Source: Rhizobium sp. BG4
GTDB taxonomy: Bacteria; Pseudomonadota; Alphaproteobacteria; Rhizobiales; Rhizobiaceae
Length of the DNA stretch: 64,000 nt
Direction of reading: 5' to 3'
NCBI RefSeq assembly: GCF_016864575.1
Contig: NZ_CP044125.1
Span: 3,702,001-3,766,000 of the forward strand
The notes under the pieces are model-generated. The model was not told the origin of the DNA and ran no database searches. It was given only the letters and a program-made list of their open reading frames with translations. This document shows positions 41,237-50,189 of this stretch, in pieces. Position 1 is the stretch's first letter. The number at the start of each line of letters is the position of its first letter. Made by a program: the position numbers and the translations under genes.

Positions 41237-42961
41237 TTGCACCAGCACCGATTGCTGGCAGCGGGCGTCGGTGACGCGAATGTCGGCTTCGCCGATCTTG
41301 ATGCCGAGCATCGACAGCGTGTTGTAGAGCAGCTCATCTAAGGGCTTGGTCAGCCCGGTCAGCGTCTGCGATACCGCCGCTGTCACCGCCTTCGGCGTGC
41401 CGAGCGTCAGGGTCAGCAGCTGGACGTCGACTTCAGTATTGCCGAGCAGGCTCTGGACCGTCGAAGTCAGCGTATCCTTGGTCGAGATGTTCTTGATCGC
41501 CTTGGCGGCGATATCGGAGGGCTGGAAGGTCAGTTTGCTCTTGTCGAGATTGGTGACGTTGACGTCGGCGATGGCGCTCGCCCTCAGGAGACCGAGGACA
41601 TCGAGAAGCGTCGCCTTGTTGACGCGCGGCTTGCTGCCGAAATTGGCGAAGGCGCTGGTATCGACGTCGCCGAGGGCGATCTCGGCAACGCCCGGCACCG
41701 CCTCGACGCCGACATTGACGTTCTTCGCCCCGCCGCCGAGACACGAGATGCTCGAGAGCCTGGCTTCCGCATAGGCGACCTCGACATAGAGCGGGACGCG
41801 CAGTTTCATGCCGCCGATGATGCCGATACCGGGGACGCTGGTTTCGATCGCCAGGCGAATCTGCGGGGTGCGCACGGCCGATCCCGATGTGCCGACCGCA
41901 TTTGCGGCATAGCCGACGGGCTTTTCGCCGACCGCAAGCGTCAGCTTGACGTTCAGCAGGCCGGGAATGGCGCTGTTGACGTTGGCGGCGACCTGCTTCT
42001 TCTGATTGGCCGCGAGCGCCGTTGCGGAGAGGAGCTCCATGACTGTTGCATCGACCTGCAGGTTCGATCCGCTGCCGATTGCCCGTTCGCCGGTACTGCC
42101 GAGATTGAGGATATCCTCGAGCTTCACCTTGATCTGCGACGTGCCGAGTGTCTTTTCCAGCGAGCTCAGCGTCTTGTCGATAGCAGCAGGCAGGCCCGGC
42201 GTCTTGCCGAGCGTGTTCAGCAGGCGCGGATAGGAGATGTCGGTGGCCAATAGCTCGTCATAGGTGGCGGCGCTGGCATTGATGTTGGTCGCCAGCAGAT
42301 CGAGGAAGGAGAGCAGGTTGATATCTGTCGATGCGAGGCTTTCGTAGTCGACGGCCTTCAGGCTGATGCTCGTGCCGAGCAGGGCGCCGAGCAGCGCATT
42401 GAGAACGCCGTCGTTGATGCTGGCAAGGCGCGAGCCGACGGAAAAGGCGGCGACTTTGGCCGCCGATGCGGTGCCGGCGGCGCTGAGGGTCGGGGCGCTG
42501 GCGAAGATATTGGCGAAGGCGAGCTCGCCCTTCTGTGACACTGCAACTTTGACGGCATCGTATGGCTGCTTGCCGGCGACGAAGCGCTGATCGGGTGCAA
42601 TGGCGAGATCGGCGACGTAGGCGCCGGGCGCATAGCTCACAACAGCCTGGAATTGTGACAGGTCGGCGCCCTTCGGGAGCGTTCCTTTACCGGTCAGGTA
42701 GCCGTTCTCGATGGTGACGGCGGCGTCGATGCCGTTGTGCTTAAAATTGGCGAGCAGTTGTTCCGGCGCATGGTTGATATCGGACGCCGCGGCAATGGCG
42801 CCGATATCGCTCAACTGCTGCAGGCGGCGCTGCTGCAGCGTCAGCATGCCGTAGTCAATACCCATGCCGAGGGAGTAGACGATCAGGGGCGCGCAGATGG
42901 CAGCGCTGATGGCGATGTTGCCGCGGGTGTCGCGGCAAAAGCGCAGGGCATTGAACGGCAT
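41234..42961 (-). CDS. TadG-like pilus assembly protein
   Basis: 575 residues. N-terminal signature C-R-D-T-R-G-N-I-A-I-S-A-A and a hydrophobic helix (about 14-36) match the Tad pseudopilin-like membrane anchor; a Gln/Arg-rich helix follows (LQQRRLQQLSD). The remaining 500 residues are predicted periplasmic beta-rich sequence with few cysteines (one mid-chain, one near the end) and no vWA motif. It starts immediately after the TadE-like gene (TGA then ATG), so the two are one operon. Function in pilus or surface assembly is inferred from the family. Confidence 0.78.
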   Translation of the reverse strand: MPFNALRFCRDTRGNIAISAAICAPLIVYSLGMGIDYGMLTLQQRRLQQLSDIGAIAAASDINHAPEQLLANFKHNGIDAAVTIENGYLTGKGTLPKGADLSQFQAVVSYAPGAYVADLAIAPDQRFVAGKQPYDAVKVAVSQKGELAFANIFASAPTLSAAGTASAAKVAAFSVGSRLASINDGVLNALLGALLGTSISLKAVDYESLASTDINLLSFLDLLATNINASAATYDELLATDISYPRLLNTLGKTPGLPAAIDKTLSSLEKTLGTSQIKVKLEDILNLGSTGERAIGSGSNLQVDATVMELLSATALAANQKKQVAANVNSAIPGLLNVKLTLAVGEKPVGYAANAVGTSGSAVRTPQIRLAIETSVPGIGIIGGMKLRVPLYVEVAYAEARLSSISCLGGGAKNVNVGVEAVPGVAEIALGDVDTSAFANFGSKPRVNKATLLDVLGLLRASAIADVNVTNLDKSKLTFQPSDIAAKAIKNISTKDTLTSTVQSLLGNTEVDVQLLTLTLGTPKAVTAAVSQTLTGLTKPLDELLYNTLSMLGIKIGEADIRVTDARCQQSVLVQ

Positions 42962-43384
42962 TCAGATGCCTCCCATCCGGATGGTCGCGAAGCGCCGGAT
43001 CATGTGTTCGGGGAGAGGAAAAGTGTAAAGATTCCAGATCGGTAGGTTGTTTGCATCATATTCCGTCGTCACCGTGAACTGGTTGACGTTGCTGGGATCG
43101 GTGGTGACGGTGATGTGGATCTTGTCTTTCTGGAGCAGGGGATGATTGAGCGTTGACGAGGTGATGAAATTATCGACCAGCGTTTCGCGCTCCTTCGCCG
43201 ATAGGCCGGCGACAGCGGTGCGGGCTGCGTCTGCGGTGATCTGCTGAACGGAATGGGCGGCGGTCAAATAGATGGCGTAGGCGATGAGCGTCAGGATGAC
43301 GAGGAGGAAGATGGGCGCGACAATCGCAAATTCGATGGCGGCGGCGCCTCTTTCATTCGACCGGAAACGGTTGAACACGATCAT
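42962..43384 (-). CDS. TadE-like pilus assembly protein
   Basis: 140 residues with the TadE signature R-G-A-A-A-I-E-F-A-I-V-A-P at about 13-25, including the conserved Glu after the prepilin-peptidase cleavage region, and a single N-terminal hydrophobic helix. TadE is a minor pseudopilin of Flp/Tad pili. Start: ATG at 43384 has GAGG six bases upstream; ATG at 43396 is possible. First gene of the pair with the TadG-like gene. A CtrA-like box lies about 55 bases upstream. Confidence 0.85.
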   Translation of the reverse strand: MIVFNRFRSNERGAAAIEFAIVAPIFLLVILTLIAYAIYLTAAHSVQQITADAARTAVAGLSAKERETLVDNFITSSTLNHPLLQKDKIHITVTTDPSNVNQFTVTTEYDANNLPIWNLYTFPLPEHMIRRFATIRMGGI

Positions 43385-43685
43385 GTTGGACCTCATGTCA
43401 GCTCGGTTGAGCTTCGTCTTATATAAGGCCGCATCTCTTAATTTTAGATTAGCTAATGAACGTGATGCGTGTGTTTTGGCTTTGCGAGCCTGCCCCATTT
43501 CGGGAAATGTGCGGCCGGCGGTCAGTTTTCATCTGCAACTTTTGCTGGTTTGTGCGCGACGCTGTCCCGGCGTGGGGCGGGCGCAAGTCATCAATAATGC
43601 TGACCTTTTCCATCAAGAGATTGGATTTGACCGGGCGCGCGACTGCAGCCAATTTCCCCTGCAGATGACGGCGGAGGATCGGACG
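43385..43685. other. Divergent gap between TadE-like and GFA genes
   Basis: About 300 bases without a credible gene. Contains the CtrA-like box at 43438-43452; otherwise nothing recognised. The open frame starting at 43284 on the plus strand is only the upstream extension of the GFA frame. Confidence 0.5.
43438..43452 (-). promoter_or_regulatory. Candidate CtrA-binding box upstream of TadE-like gene
   Basis: TTAA-N7-TTAG (CTAA-N7-TTAA on the minus strand) is one base from the CtrA consensus TTAA-N7-TTAA and lies about 55 bases before the start. CtrA controls pilin genes in Caulobacter, which makes this plausible. Confidence 0.35.
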
Positions 43686-44081
43686 ATGGAGAGGGAATAT
43701 ACGGGAGGCTGCGCCTGCGGTGCCGTCCGGTTTCGGAGCAGGAACAAGCCCGGGCCGGTGGTCGCCTGCCATTGCTCGCAGTGCCGGCGCCAGACTGGCC
43801 TCTACTTCACCTCAGCCGATGTGCCGCTCGACGGGCTGGTGATCGATGGCCGCGAAACCCTGCACTGGTACCAGTCGAGCGAGGCGGCAGAGCGCGGCTT
43901 CTGCCGCAATTGCGGCTCCGCGCTGTTCTGGCAGCGGATCGGCTCCGATGCCGTGTCGATCCTCGCCGGTGCCTTCGACAAGCCGAGCGATCTTGCCATC
44001 GGTTATCACATCTATTGCGCCGACAAGGGTGATTTCTACGAGATCAACGACGGCCTGCCGCAATATCCGGGCGCTTGCTAG
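43686..44081 (+). CDS. GFA-family (glutathione-dependent formaldehyde-activating type) zinc protein
   Basis: 131 residues with the zinc ligands of the GFA/CENP-V fold: Cys9/Cys11, Cys28/Cys30/Cys33 and Cys73/Cys76. The prototype forms S-hydroxymethylglutathione from formaldehyde and glutathione, but most members have no proven activity. ATG at 43686 has GGAGG eight bases upstream; an earlier ATG at 43665 is less well placed. Stop codons of this gene and the convergent DUF1003 gene share the sequence CTAG. Confidence 0.88.
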   Translation: MEREYTGGCACGAVRFRSRNKPGPVVACHCSQCRRQTGLYFTSADVPLDGLVIDGRETLHWYQSSEAAERGFCRNCGSALFWQRIGSDAVSILAGAFDKPSDLAIGYHIYCADKGDFYEINDGLPQYPGAC

Positions 44082-44611
44082 ATTTTCTTGGCTTCCAGGG
44101 CGGCGCTGAGGCGGGCGACATCCTCGCGAAGCGCCGTCAGTTCGGTCAGCACCCGCATATCGATCTTCTGGTGCAGCGACAGGACCTCAAGCTCCGACTT
44201 CAGATTGACCTCATAGTCCTTGGCGGCCTCGAAGCGGTCGCGTTCGGCCTGGCGGTTCTGCGACATCATGATGATCGGCGCCTGGATGGCGGCCAGCATC
44301 GAGAGGATCAGGTTGAGGAAGACAAAGGGGTAGGGGTCGAAGGCACCGGTGGCGAGGATGATGGTGTTGACGACCGTCCAGATGGCCAGGAAGGCGAGGA
44401 AAGCGATGATGAAGGACCAGGAGCCGCCGACGCGTGCAATGCCGTCGGCAACCCGCTGGCCGAAGGAGGATTCCGCCGAGAGTGCAGCGTTGACGTCGGT
44501 CGAGATGATCCTGCGCTCGTGAGCCTTCGCGAGGACGCGCTTCTCGATATCGCCGAGTTCGTCGGCGCTCTTGCCGAAATGCGTGTGGATGAAATTGGGA
44601 AGATTATACAT
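44078..44611 (-). CDS. DUF1003 membrane protein
   Basis: 177 residues of the DUF1003 family: an N-terminal cytoplasmic part, two membrane helices (about 67-90 and 97-118) separated by the short TGAFDPYPFVFLN turn, and a C-terminal coiled coil (about 125-175) containing the family QNRQAERDR segment. No function is known. ATG at 44611 follows GGAGCCAGG. It is downstream of the LTA-synthase-like gene by 80 bases on the same strand, with a small GC hairpin between. Confidence 0.88.
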   Translation of the reverse strand: MYNLPNFIHTHFGKSADELGDIEKRVLAKAHERRIISTDVNAALSAESSFGQRVADGIARVGGSWSFIIAFLAFLAIWTVVNTIILATGAFDPYPFVFLNLILSMLAAIQAPIIMMSQNRQAERDRFEAAKDYEVNLKSELEVLSLHQKIDMRVLTELTALREDVARLSAALEAKKI

Positions 44612-44691
44612 GCCTGGCTCCGAAGCGTTATCGCGTCGGAGCCAGTATTCCCGCCGACCGGCGGAATGCAATGCAAATTAAAGTCTTAGGC

Positions 44692-46638
44692 TCAGTAGCT
44701 GGCTTCGTTGACCATCACGTGCTGCGGGAAGAAGCGGTCGAGCGTCTGCGCCTTGCCGAACATCACGTCATGCTGGAGATAGCGGTAGTCGCGCACCAGC
44801 GGGTCGAGCTTCTTGGGGTCGAGAACCCAATCCGGCGTGACTTCGTTCTTGCGGGTCGCCAGCTGGTAGCGGTCGATGATGTCGTACTTCTTCTGAACGC
44901 GGCCGAGGAAGCCCGTGTAGTAGGGATGCTCGAAGCCGGCGAATTTCAGCAGGTTATAGGAGATCAGCGACGGGCTGATCGTCCCGACATCCTGCTTCAC
45001 GCCCTTCTTGCTCGACCAGATGACCAGCGGCGTCTCGTGCTGTTGCTTCATGACGTCGAGCGGCGCCTTGCGGGTGGCCACCTGGTCCGGCATGTAGCCG
45101 GCGCTCATGTAGACATTCCCGAGCGGCGGCAGGTGGTCGCCCCAGAGCACGATGATCGTCTCGCGGTCGCGGTGCGAAGCCCAGTCCATCAGCATTTTCA
45201 GGCTGTCGTCAGCTTCCTTGACGCCCTGCGTATAGGTGGCGAGCGTGGCGCGGTCGGCTTCCGGGATGTTGCCCTGGATCTCGATCGAGTTGTGCGCGTA
45301 GCGATTGGCCTCGTAGGGGCCATGTCCCTGCAGGGTGACAGCGAAGAAGAAGAAGGGTTTGTCGAGGCCGTCGCCCTCGCGCATGATCTCCTTCATCAGC
45401 GAGTCATCGGAGGCGAAGATGCCGCGCTTTTCCATCGGCGGAAGGGTTTCCTCGGTGCGGAATTCCTCGAAGCCGAAATCCTTGTAGACCTCGTTGCGGT
45501 TCCAGAACCAGCCGCTGAAGGGATGCAGCGCGCGCGCCGCATAGCCTTCGCCGCGGAAGAAGGTGGCGAGCGAGGGAATGTCGCGGCGGATATACTGCTG
45601 ATAGGGAATGCTGCCATAGGGCAGGAAAGCATTCGAGAAGCCGGTCAGCGCCTCGAACTCGACATTCGCTGTCATGCCGCCGAATTCCGGCGAGAAGACA
45701 TAGCCGGATTGCGCCGCACGGATCGTCGGCATCGGGTCGGCGCTGAAATTCAGGTTCTTCAGCCGCGTCGGATCCCAGAAGGATTCGCTCATTAGCATGA
45801 TGACATCAGGCTTTTCGCGCGGGCCGGCGAGATATCCGTAGTTGCGGGCAGGGATCGCATCCAGCGCTTCGGTATTCAGCCCGGCCGGAGCCGCGACATC
45901 GGCCATCGGCACGTTGAAGATGAAGGCCAGGATGAAACCGTTGCTGCGGTAGTTTTCCTTCTGGTCCCACATCATCGGCACGACCTGCAGGCGGTCGCGG
46001 ATATAGGAATATTGCGAATAATCCATCAGCGAGCCGAAGGCGGCGATAACGGGCAGGCCGAGGCAGAGGCGGCGCAGACGCGCCTGGCCCGAGAGCTTCG
46101 GGAAGGTGCGCCAGGCATAGCGCCAGCCGAAGACGATGCCGGCACCGAGAAGCGCGATACCGATGACGAGGGCGACCGCGGTGAAGGGCCGGTCACGGAC
46201 CATCACCGGCAGAAGTTCCATGATCTGGCGGGCAAACAGGATATCCGACGGATAGAACGGGTCGGAGAGATAGTGCTGCTTCTGGTTCGAGACGAAAGCC
46301 GGGATCAACACCAGCGGCACGACGATCAGTGCGGATTGATGGCGGCGGCCGAAAGCGGCGTCCAACGTCAGCATCAGGATGGTCAGCATCGCCACCGTGG
46401 TCATGCCGGGGCGGGCCGTCGAGGTCAGGAAATCGCCGACATCGGCAAGCGTGCTGCGGGCGATCCATTCGACGGCGATGACGCTGAGCAGCGCGATCGA
46501 CAAGGTCAGCGCGACGCTGAGGACACCGCGGGCAGCCGGAGAGCGGACATTGGAGCCGAGACCAGTGGAAAGCAGCACCATTCTTCTGGCCTGCGCGGAC
46601 TTCATGACCGATGCGATCAAGGCGGACTCCAATGTCAT
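44692..46638 (-). CDS. LTA synthase-like sulfatase-fold membrane enzyme
   Basis: 648 residues. Four to five membrane helices in the first 230 residues, then a periplasmic sulfatase/alkaline-phosphatase-like domain: VIMLMSESFWDP holds the metal and nucleophile region (Ser/Thr), NVEFEALTGFSNAFLP the family T-G-x-S motif, and LWGDHLPPLG the C-terminal metal-binding D-H. This is the LtaS/OpgB/EptA architecture, so it probably transfers a phosphoglycerol or similar group to a periplasmic glucan or lipid. In rhizobia cyclic beta-glucan is such an acceptor; this is inference. ATG at 46638 follows a GGCGGGA. Confidence 0.85.
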   Translation of the reverse strand: MTLESALIASVMKSAQARRMVLLSTGLGSNVRSPAARGVLSVALTLSIALLSVIAVEWIARSTLADVGDFLTSTARPGMTTVAMLTILMLTLDAAFGRRHQSALIVVPLVLIPAFVSNQKQHYLSDPFYPSDILFARQIMELLPVMVRDRPFTAVALVIGIALLGAGIVFGWRYAWRTFPKLSGQARLRRLCLGLPVIAAFGSLMDYSQYSYIRDRLQVVPMMWDQKENYRSNGFILAFIFNVPMADVAAPAGLNTEALDAIPARNYGYLAGPREKPDVIMLMSESFWDPTRLKNLNFSADPMPTIRAAQSGYVFSPEFGGMTANVEFEALTGFSNAFLPYGSIPYQQYIRRDIPSLATFFRGEGYAARALHPFSGWFWNRNEVYKDFGFEEFRTEETLPPMEKRGIFASDDSLMKEIMREGDGLDKPFFFFAVTLQGHGPYEANRYAHNSIEIQGNIPEADRATLATYTQGVKEADDSLKMLMDWASHRDRETIIVLWGDHLPPLGNVYMSAGYMPDQVATRKAPLDVMKQQHETPLVIWSSKKGVKQDVGTISPSLISYNLLKFAGFEHPYYTGFLGRVQKKYDIIDRYQLATRKNEVTPDWVLDPKKLDPLVRDYRYLQHDVMFGKAQTLDRFFPQHVMVNEASY

Positions 46639-46822
46639 TCCCGCCGATTTCGCGGCGTCATAAAAACTTCATCGAACTGTCACATGCCCGCCATGAACGC
46701 TAGATGAACCATTAATGTTTCCTTGCTTTTCCCTGGGATTTGAATTTTCCGCGTATCAGACACTGCCGCTTTTCATGGCGGAGCACGTTGCGGGGCGAGG
46801 ACGCGCGCGCTAAATAAATGAC

Positions 46823-48505
46823 ATGACACAGGAAAACGCTCCCTTGAACACGCTCCGTATCGCCGTCGCGCAGCTGAACCCCACCGTAGGCGATGTTGCA
46901 GGAAATCTTGCGAAAGCCCGCGAGGCACGCGCCGATGCGGCACGCCAGGGCGCGGACCTTCTGCTTTTGACGGAGCTCTTCATTTCGGGCTATCCGCCAG
47001 AAGACCTGGTGCTGAAGCCGGCCTTCCTGAAAGCCTGCCAGAAGGCGGTCGACGATCTTGCTGCCGATACGGCCGATGGCGGCCCGGGCGTCATCGTCGG
47101 CTTCCCCCGCCAGGGCGAAACCGGGCGGCACAATTCGGTTGCGGTCATCGATGGCGGCAAGATCCTGGTGCTACGCGACAAGATCGACTTGCCGAATTAC
47201 GGCGAGTTCGACGAGAAGCGCGTCTTCGACGAAGGCTCGATGCCGGGGCCGGTGAATTTCCGTGGCGTCAGGATCGGCGTGCCGATCTGCGAGGAGATCT
47301 GGAACGATCTCGGCGTCTGCGAGACACTGGCCGAAAGCGGCGCTGAAATCCTGCTGGTGCCGAACGGCTCGCCCTATTATCGCGGCAAGGTGGACGTGCG
47401 CCACCAGGTGGCGCTGCGCCAGGTCATCGAGACCGGCCTGCCGCTGATCTTCGCAAACCAGCTCGGCGGCCAGGACGAACTGGTCTTCGATGGCGCCAGC
47501 TTCGCCTTTAACGGCGACAAGTCGCTAGCCTTCCAGATGAGCCAGTTCGAGCCGGCGCTTGCGGTCACGACCTGGAAGCGCGGCGAGAACGGCTGGCGCT
47601 GCAGCGAAGGGCCGATGTCGCATGTTCCGGAGAAGGAAGAGGCCGACTACCGCGCCTGCCTGCTCGGCTTCCGCGACTACGTCAACAAGAACGGCTTCAA
47701 GAATGTGGTGCTCGGCCTTTCGGGCGGTATCGACTCGGCGATCTGCGCGGCGATTGCCGTCGATGCGCTCGGCGAGGAGCGGGTGCGCACCGTCATGCTG
47801 CCCTACCGCTACACATCGGAGGATTCGCTGAAGGACGCCGCCGATTGCGCCAGGGCGCTCGGCTGCCGCTACGATATCGTGCCCATCGAGGAGCCGGTGA
47901 AGGGCTTCACTTCGGCGCTGTCGGACCTCTTCGAAGGCACAGATAGCGGCATCACCGAAGAGAACCTGCAGAGCCGCGCCCGCGGCGTCATCCTGATGGC
48001 GATCTCCAACAAGTTCGGCTCGATGGTGGTCACGACAGGCAACAAGTCGGAAATGTCTGTCGGTTACGCCACGCTCTACGGCGACATGAACGGTGGCTTC
48101 AATCCGATCAAGGACCTCTACAAGATGCAGGTCTATGCAATCTCGCGCTGGCGCAACGCACATGTGCCGCCGGATGCGCTGGGTCCATCGGGCGTCGTCA
48201 TCCCGCAGAATATCATCGACAAGGCACCCTCCGCCGAGCTTCGCCCGGACCAGAAGGACCAGGATTCGCTGCCGCCTTATCCAGTGCTCGACGACATCCT
48301 CGAATGCCTCGTCGAGAAGGAAATGGGCGTCGACGAGATCGTGGCGCGCGGTCATGACGTCGCTACCGTCCACCGCGTCGAGCATCTGCTCTACCTCGCC
48401 GAATACAAGCGCCGCCAGTCGGCGCCGGGCGTGAAGATCACCAAGAAGAATTTCGGCCGTGATCGCCGCTACCCGATTACCAACCGGTTTAGGGATCGCA
48501 GTTAG
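46823..48505 (+). CDS. nadE: Glutamine-dependent NAD+ synthetase
   Basis: 560 residues: N-terminal nitrilase-type glutaminase with triad Glu51, Lys120 and Cys156 (PICEEIW), and C-terminal ATP-pyrophosphatase synthetase with P-loop LSGGIDSA and the GNKSEMSVGY motif. It amidates nicotinate adenine dinucleotide to NAD using glutamine. The ATG at 46823 lacks a strong ribosome site; another ATG lies five bases upstream out of frame. It is followed, after 84 bases containing a strong hairpin, by the NYN-domain gene. Confidence 0.95.
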   Translation: MTQENAPLNTLRIAVAQLNPTVGDVAGNLAKAREARADAARQGADLLLLTELFISGYPPEDLVLKPAFLKACQKAVDDLAADTADGGPGVIVGFPRQGETGRHNSVAVIDGGKILVLRDKIDLPNYGEFDEKRVFDEGSMPGPVNFRGVRIGVPICEEIWNDLGVCETLAESGAEILLVPNGSPYYRGKVDVRHQVALRQVIETGLPLIFANQLGGQDELVFDGASFAFNGDKSLAFQMSQFEPALAVTTWKRGENGWRCSEGPMSHVPEKEEADYRACLLGFRDYVNKNGFKNVVLGLSGGIDSAICAAIAVDALGEERVRTVMLPYRYTSEDSLKDAADCARALGCRYDIVPIEEPVKGFTSALSDLFEGTDSGITEENLQSRARGVILMAISNKFGSMVVTTGNKSEMSVGYATLYGDMNGGFNPIKDLYKMQVYAISRWRNAHVPPDALGPSGVVIPQNIIDKAPSAELRPDQKDQDSLPPYPVLDDILECLVEKEMGVDEIVARGHDVATVHRVEHLLYLAEYKRRQSAPGVKITKKNFGRDRRYPITNRFRDRS

Positions 48506-48548
48506 CGATCGTTAACCCGATCAACCGAAAGCTGCTGACTTCCGCATT

Positions 48549-48580
48549 CTCCCGCGTTTCTATCGTCAGAAACGCGGGAG
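48549..48580 (+). promoter_or_regulatory. 13-bp hairpin covering the Shine-Dalgarno of the NYN gene
   Basis: CTCCCGCGTTTCT and AGAAACGCGGGAG pair perfectly around a 6-base loop. The 3' arm contains GGGAG, the ribosome site for the GTG start at 48590. No T-run follows, so it is not a classical nadE terminator; it would block translation unless opened. Confidence 0.6.
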
Positions 48581-48589
48581 GTCGTGATC

Positions 48590-49303
48590 GTGCGTGATAC
48601 GAAAGTCGCCGTCTTCATCGATACCGAAAACCTGCCGGCGCGCTCGGCGGGTGAGATCATCGACATAGCCTCGGGCTACGGGCGCCTGATCGAGCGGCGC
48701 GCCTATGGCGACTTCACGCGGGAGGCTGCGCAGCCGTGGGTCGCGGCCGCCGGAAAGCATGCGCTCAGTCTACAGACGGCGGTCAGCTCCCAGTCGGGCA
48801 AGAACGGCGCGGATATCCTGCTTGCCGTCGATGCGATGGAATATCTAGGAGCTTCGGCAATCGATCTTTTCTGCATCGCCAGCAGTGATCGTGACATCGG
48901 CCATCTGGCGACGCGTATCCGAATGCGCGGCAAGCAGGCGATTGGGCTTGGTGCGCCGAATGCTTCCAGGCTGCTGCGCGAGTCGTTCGACGATTTTTTC
49001 GAGCTGCGTCTGCTAGAGGCGCCGGCGAACCTTCCGGCTCTGGCCAAGGTCGTGGCGCTGCAGCCATCGCCCAGCATCCGGCCCTATATCGCGCAGGCGC
49101 TGCAGACTGCCAAGCTGAGGGAGGAAGGCTGGCTCGATATCGCCGAGCTCGGCACCCTGCTGCGGCAGGTCTATCCCGACTTCAAGGCGCAGCATTTCGG
49201 CGCTCCGAACCTCAGTTCGCTTTTGAAGCGATGCGACTTTATCGAGACACAGATGCATGGCACAAACCGCATGCAAATCAGAATGAAGCGGAACGGCGGA
49301 TAG
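48590..49303 (+). CDS. NYN-domain (LabA/DUF88-like) putative ribonuclease with C-terminal LOTUS-like domain
   Basis: 237 residues. PIN-like NYN domain (about 1-130) with the acidic residues expected for metal-dependent RNA cleavage: Asp11 in VAVFIDTENL, Asp in NGADILLAVDAM and Asp in SSDRDIGHLA. The C-terminal 75 residues (IRPYIAQALQTAKLREEGWLDIAELGTLL ... LKRC) resemble an OST-HTH/LOTUS RNA-binding domain. Start GTG at 48590 rather than 48584, judged by spacing from GGGAGG. The ribosome site is buried in a hairpin. Target RNA unknown. Confidence 0.8.
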   Translation: MRDTKVAVFIDTENLPARSAGEIIDIASGYGRLIERRAYGDFTREAAQPWVAAAGKHALSLQTAVSSQSGKNGADILLAVDAMEYLGASAIDLFCIASSDRDIGHLATRIRMRGKQAIGLGAPNASRLLRESFDDFFELRLLEAPANLPALAKVVALQPSPSIRPYIAQALQTAKLREEGWLDIAELGTLLRQVYPDFKAQHFGAPNLSSLLKRCDFIETQMHGTNRMQIRMKRNGG

Positions 49304-49333
49304 CCGGACCGCCGTACAATGCGGGAGGCATGC

Positions 49334-50164
49334 ATGCGCAGTTCGGTCGAGATCTACAATATCCGCACTGGCCAGAGCCGGGTGGTTTTCCAGACGGAGC
49401 AGCTGATCGAGGCACCGAACTTTTCGCCTGACGGGCGCTATCTGCTGCTGAACGGCGACGGGTTGCTCTACCGCTTGTCACCGGATGGTGAGGGCGGGCT
49501 GAAGCAGGTCGACACCGGCTTTGCCGCCGCCTGCAACAACGATCACGGCATTTCGCCCGATGGAAAGCGGTATGTGATTTCCGATAAGACGGAATACGGC
49601 AAATCCTGCATCTATACGCTTCCAGCGGAAGGCGGGGCGCCGAAGCAGGTGACCACCAATCTTCCGTCCTACTGGCACGGCTGGTCGCCCGACGGCAAGG
49701 AATTGGCCTATTGCGGTATCCGCGACGATATCTTCGACATCTACACGATAGCGGTCGATGGCGGCGCGGAGCGGCGGTTGACGCATGGCGAGGGGCGCAA
49801 TGACGGGCCGGACTATTCCTTCGACGGGCAGTGGATCTATTTCAATTCCAGCCGCACCGGGCTGATGCAGATCTGGCGCATCCATCCTGACGGTACCGGG
49901 CTGGAGCAGGTGACCCACGACAATTACGGCAACTGGTTTGCGCATCCGGCACCTGCTAACGACAAGGTGCTGATCCTCTCCTACGATCCAGATGTCTTCG
50001 ATCACCCGCGCGACCTGCATGTCAGGCTGCGGCTGATGGACATGGATGGCGGCAACCTGACGACGCTGTTCGAACTGTTCGGCGGGCAGGGCACGATCAA
50101 TGTTCCCTGCTGGTCACCGGATGGTGATGAGTTTGCCTATGTGCGCTATTTCCCGGCCTCTTGA
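49334..50164 (+). CDS. TolB-like beta-propeller protein
   Basis: 276 residues with PD40/WD40-like repeats: four or five copies of a F/W-S-P/F-D-G-x-x-x-x-Y/F pattern (NFSPDGRYLLL, GISPDGKRYVI, GWSPDGKELAY, DYSFDGQWIYF, CWSPDGDEFAY). No signal peptide is visible, so it is not TolB of the Tol-Pal complex but a cytoplasmic relative, common as a stand-alone protein in rhizobia. ATG at 49334 is five bases after GGGAGG; an earlier ATG at 49319 precedes it. Lies 30 bases after the NYN gene. Confidence 0.82.
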   Translation: MRSSVEIYNIRTGQSRVVFQTEQLIEAPNFSPDGRYLLLNGDGLLYRLSPDGEGGLKQVDTGFAAACNNDHGISPDGKRYVISDKTEYGKSCIYTLPAEGGAPKQVTTNLPSYWHGWSPDGKELAYCGIRDDIFDIYTIAVDGGAERRLTHGEGRNDGPDYSFDGQWIYFNSSRTGLMQIWRIHPDGTGLEQVTHDNYGNWFAHPAPANDKVLILSYDPDVFDHPRDLHVRLRLMDMDGGNLTTLFELFGGQGTINVPCWSPDGDEFAYVRYFPAS

Positions 50165-50189
50165 TAGGCTGCTGAAAAGCGGGCATGAC

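Noticed and set aside
48549..48580. Simple intrinsic terminator of nadE
   Set aside because: No T-run follows the stem; the 3' arm is the ribosome site of the next gene, so a leader structure is the better reading.
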